Assembly (NCBI GenBank): GCA_025060275.1
Contig: JANXCJ010000007.1
Location: 1-26,023, forward strand
Source of the DNA: Bacteroidia bacterium
Lineage (GTDB): Bacteria > Bacteroidota > Bacteroidia > SpSt-205
DNA: 26,023 bases
Direction of reading: 5' to 3'
Shown here: positions 23,946 to 26,023 of the stretch, piece by piece
Position numbering within the stretch: position 1 is the stretch's first letter
Layout: every line of letters starts with the position of its first letter
Notes under the pieces: model-generated
Seen by the model: the letters and a program-made list of their open reading frames with translations, nothing else
What the model was told of the DNA's origin: nothing
The model's database searches: none
Position numbers and translations under genes: made by a program

Positions 23946-24470
23946 CTATGCAGGGGAAGGAGTCTGGTACCAACTCTTATACATAAGATAGCGCGCAGCA
24001 TAAGAACCCAACTGGTCAATTTCATCGGGAGAAAGAGGTTTTATAGCCCTAGCGGGGACACCTGCATACAAATATCCCCTTTCTAACTTCGTAGAAGGGG
24101 GAATGAGGGCCCCAGCCGCAATCAGTACCTCATCCGGCACCTCCACATGGTCTAATATGATAGAGCCCATTCCTACGAGCACACGATTTCCAATCCGGCA
24201 CCCATGCACTATAGCTCCATGCCCAATCGTTACTTCATCCCCAATTTCCAAAGGTGCTTTCTGATAAGTGCAGTGTAGAATTGCTCCATCCTGGACATTC
24301 GTCCGCTCCCCAATCCTAATGTAATGTACATCGCCTCTTATCACCACATTATACCATATACTACAGTCTCTCCCTATCTCTACATCTCCTATGATCACTG
24401 CAGTTTCGGCGAGAAAAGTACCCTCCCCGATACGAGGCACTTTCCCTAAGAGAGGACGAATGAGCGCCAT
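23946..24470 (-). CDS. Gamma-carbonic anhydrase-like hexapeptide-repeat protein (YrdA/PaaY family)
   Basis: A 174-residue left-handed beta-helix protein with hexapeptide repeats (AVIIGDVEIGRDCSIWYNVVIRGD) and a C-terminal helix. The three metal-binding histidines of the gamma-carbonic anhydrase family appear as H66 (ILHCTY), H84 and H89 (GHGAIVHGC). R45-D47 (RGD) and Q60-D61 also match the family active site. Many YrdA-type members have unproven or redox-controlled carbonic anhydrase activity, so the enzymatic role is uncertain. A perfect -7 box precedes the ATG. It lies 27 bp upstream of nuoA on the same strand, notable because gamma-carbonic anhydrases are complex I subunits in plant mitochondria. 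Confidence 0.9.
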   Translation of the reverse strand: MALIRPLLGKVPRIGEGTFLAETAVIIGDVEIGRDCSIWYNVVIRGDVHYIRIGERTNVQDGAILHCTYQKAPLEIGDEVTIGHGAIVHGCRIGNRVLVGMGSIILDHVEVPDEVLIAAGALIPPSTKLERGYLYAGVPARAIKPLSPDEIDQLGSYAARYLMYKSWYQTPSPA

Positions 24471-24474
24471 ATCA

Positions 24475-24482
24475 CAAATCTA
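24475..24482 (-). promoter_or_regulatory. -7 box TAGATTTG of the gamma-carbonic anhydrase gene
   Basis: A perfect TAnnTTTG on the minus strand, then TGAT and the ATG at 24470. It sits in the 52-bp gap after the S9 peptidase stop. Confidence 0.58.
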
Positions 24483-24522
24483 ACTGCTTACCCTTTTCGT
24501 GTAGATAGCCTAATACAGCTCA

Positions 24523-26023
24523 TCATTTCTTAAGGAAATTGTCCAAGAAGTGCTCTATTTCCAGATACACTCTGTACCTATATTGAGGCAGGCTGTGATT
24601 TTGATTGGGTAAAATACGCCATTCTAAGGGCGCATCGGGCTGATTTCTGAGAAGCTTTTCTATAAAGTGATAGGTATTTTGCACATGTACATTATCATCA
24701 GCATCTCCGTGCATGATTAGTAAAGGCACCCTGAGAGGCACACCCGGGGGAGGCAAAGCCGTCCTTTGATATCCTTCGGGATTTGCCTGTGGAGTATCCA
24801 TAAAGCGCTCTGTGTATGCCGTATCGTAAAGTCTCCAGTTGGTAGGAGGCGCCACAGCGATGGCTGCCGCAAGCCCATCCGGCGCTGCAAAAGCTAAACG
24901 AATAGCTAAATAACCTCCATAGCTCCACCCGAAAGCGCCAATTTTACCCACATAGGGTAAAGAGCGAAGCCACCCTACAAAGGCTACTAAATCTTCTGTT
25001 TCCAATAGTCCTAATCGGAGGTAAGTAGAAAAACGCTTTTCAGGGTAAAGCGCTGTGCCTCGTACATCAGCACATGCCACAATGTACCCCCGCATCACAA
25101 GATAGGCTTGCCAGTAGAAAGAAATATTCTTAAAGGCATAGCTTACCTGCTGCGAACCTGGCCCTCCATAAAAGGTAAGCACTACAGGATAGCGTCTATC
25201 TGTATAGAGAGTCTCAGGAAAGAGAATATAGCCCCACAGACTATCCCCCTCTACCCCCGGAAAACGCACAAAGCGAAATTGAATGGGGAGTCTGTAAGTT
25301 CGCAGGTCTGCGTTTAGGTCTGGAAGGGAGATACATTCCTCAGGCTTAGAAGCTCGGCAAAGAAACTCCCGATAGGGCTGCATTAGTCCGCTTTCAATAA
25401 TCCGAAGAACCCCTCCAGCAAGCTCGCCTTCAGCCCACGTGGTGTCAGAGGTAAGCCACCGCGGCGTAGTTTTCTTATCAGAAAGAGAGATGTAGCCTAT
25501 TCGCTGATAATACGGGGTTCTGCCAGCAGCCTGAAAAAACAATCTATCTTCCGCACAGCCAATAACTTCTCGTAGCCCTGGAATTTTGTACGTAGAGAGT
25601 TTTTGTCCCTTGGCATTATATCGCCTAATCTCCCATCCTCCCTCCCCGAGTGCTGAATAGAATAACTCTGATTGGGTAGGATGCCACACTATTAGCTGCC
25701 TATTATCCCAGCTAAAATAGCCTTTCGTACTGTCCTGTAAAAAAATCTGCGGGGCAGTAGACCTACCCACTTCATAGAAATACAAAGTGAAACGATTCTG
25801 GGGGCGATTGAGATGTACGAAGTACAGGATATCCGCTGTCGGACTCCAGCTAAACCAAGGGAGATATCCCCCTACACTATCTTCGTAAAGGCTCAAATCT
25901 TCTCCCGTTTGTAGATTATACAGATGCAGGGACACAAAGGGGTTTTTCTCCCCCGCCTTTGGATAAGAAATCCTAATCTCCTCAGGGTAAGTCTGCCTGT
26001 AAAAGAGAAGTGGATAAGTAGGT
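24523..26023 (-). CDS. Dipeptidyl-peptidase IV-like S9 serine peptidase (5' end beyond window)
   Basis: About 500 residues of a prolyl-oligopeptidase-family enzyme whose start lies past the right edge; the frame is open to base 26023. The outermost residues (LLFYRQTYPEEIRISYPKAG, then EKNPFVSLHLYNL) are typical of the DPP-IV N-terminal beta-propeller, so the ATG at 25935 is internal. The C-terminal hydrolase domain has the nucleophile in GWSYGGYLA (Ser codon 24922-24924), the Asp in HGDADDNVHV and the His in NQNHSL. VLTFYGGPGSQQV and the ADVRGTALYPEKRF region are also family features. It would remove N-terminal dipeptides, usually after Pro, probably in the periplasm; the signal peptide is outside the window. 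No neighbour explains its role further. Confidence 0.92.
   Translation of the reverse strand, partial: PTYPLLFYRQTYPEEIRISYPKAGEKNPFVSLHLYNLQTGEDLSLYEDSVGGYLPWFSWSPTADILYFVHLNRPQNRFTLYFYEVGRSTAPQIFLQDSTKGYFSWDNRQLIVWHPTQSELFYSALGEGGWEIRRYNAKGQKLSTYKIPGLREVIGCAEDRLFFQAAGRTPYYQRIGYISLSDKKTTPRWLTSDTTWAEGELAGGVLRIIESGLMQPYREFLCRASKPEECISLPDLNADLRTYRLPIQFRFVRFPGVEGDSLWGYILFPETLYTDRRYPVVLTFYGGPGSQQVSYAFKNISFYWQAYLVMRGYIVACADVRGTALYPEKRFSTYLRLGLLETEDLVAFVGWLRSLPYVGKIGAFGWSYGGYLAIRLAFAAPDGLAAAIAVAPPTNWRLYDTAYTERFMDTPQANPEGYQRTALPPPGVPLRVPLLIMHGDADDNVHVQNTYHFIEKLLRNQPDAPLEWRILPNQNHSLPQYRYRVYLEIEHFLDNFLKK

Noticed and set aside
25108..25317. Plus-strand frame inside the S9 peptidase
   Set aside because: Antisense to a conserved hydrolase region.
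24523..25935. Treating the ATG at 25935 as the true start of the S9 peptidase
   Set aside because: Codons upstream to the window edge stay open and encode conserved DPP-IV propeller sequence (FYRQTYPEEIRISYPKAG), so the gene is truncated by the window.
1..26023. CRISPR array, tRNA, rRNA, insertion sequence or phage genes
   Set aside because: Scanning by eye I found no regularly spaced repeats, no tRNA-like cloverleaf or T-loop sequence, no transposase or integrase and no rRNA segment.

Overview
This window is almost certainly chromosomal DNA of a member of the Bacteroidota. Several independent signs agree. There is a type IX secretion (T9SS) C-terminal sorting domain. There is a TonB-dependent receptor with an N-terminal carboxypeptidase-regulatory-like domain, flanked by HmuY-like proteins. 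Several signal peptides end in A or G followed by Gln (the Bacteroidetes 'Q-rule'). The nucleotidyltransferase / TPR / DUF4292 gene order is typical of the phylum, and TAnnTTTG-type -7 promoter elements recur. Menaquinone appears to be made by the futalosine route (mqnD). Genes are packed very tightly, with many 1-30 nt overlaps, and start codons lie directly behind promoter -7 boxes, which suggests a streamlined, largely leaderless lineage. I cannot name the genus. No rRNA, tRNA, CRISPR array or insertion sequence was found.

Layout. 1-77 (-): N-terminus of a truncated gene. 273-1358 (+): a solitary HsdR-N-type PD-(D/E)XK nuclease-like gene between the two largest gene-free gaps. 1846-5390 (-): a tyrosine catabolic pair hmgA-hppD followed by a GT9 glycosyltransferase. 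5424-6074 (+): trmB, divergent from hmgA across only 33 bp. 6057-9158 (-): a TPR protein, a phosphosulfolactate synthase-like protein (ComA) and NuoH, overlapping one another. 9291-13685 (+): a probable haem or metal-ligand uptake locus made of a T9SS-secreted HmuY-like protein, a TonB-dependent receptor and an HmuY-like lipoprotein. 13708-21383 (+): a dense run of tpx, an NrnA-like DHH phosphoesterase, an FKBP lipoprotein, an unknown outer-membrane protein, plsY, a sugar nucleotidyltransferase, a TPR protein, a DUF4292 lipoprotein and mqnD. 21363-26023 (-): thiG, an aldehyde dehydrogenase, nuoA, a gamma-carbonic anhydrase-like gene, and a dipeptidyl-peptidase IV-like S9 peptidase cut by the window edge.

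How the genes fit together. HPPD and HmgA carry out consecutive steps of tyrosine/phenylalanine breakdown. NuoH and NuoA are membrane subunits of respiratory complex I, whose quinone would be supplied by the MqnD pathway. The complex I genes are scattered rather than in one operon, and nuoA sits beside a gamma-carbonic anhydrase-like gene. The most distinctive sequence-level signal is the recurring TAnnTT(T/C)G box 4-7 nt upstream of about ten start codons. It implies leaderless transcripts and also settles several start sites.
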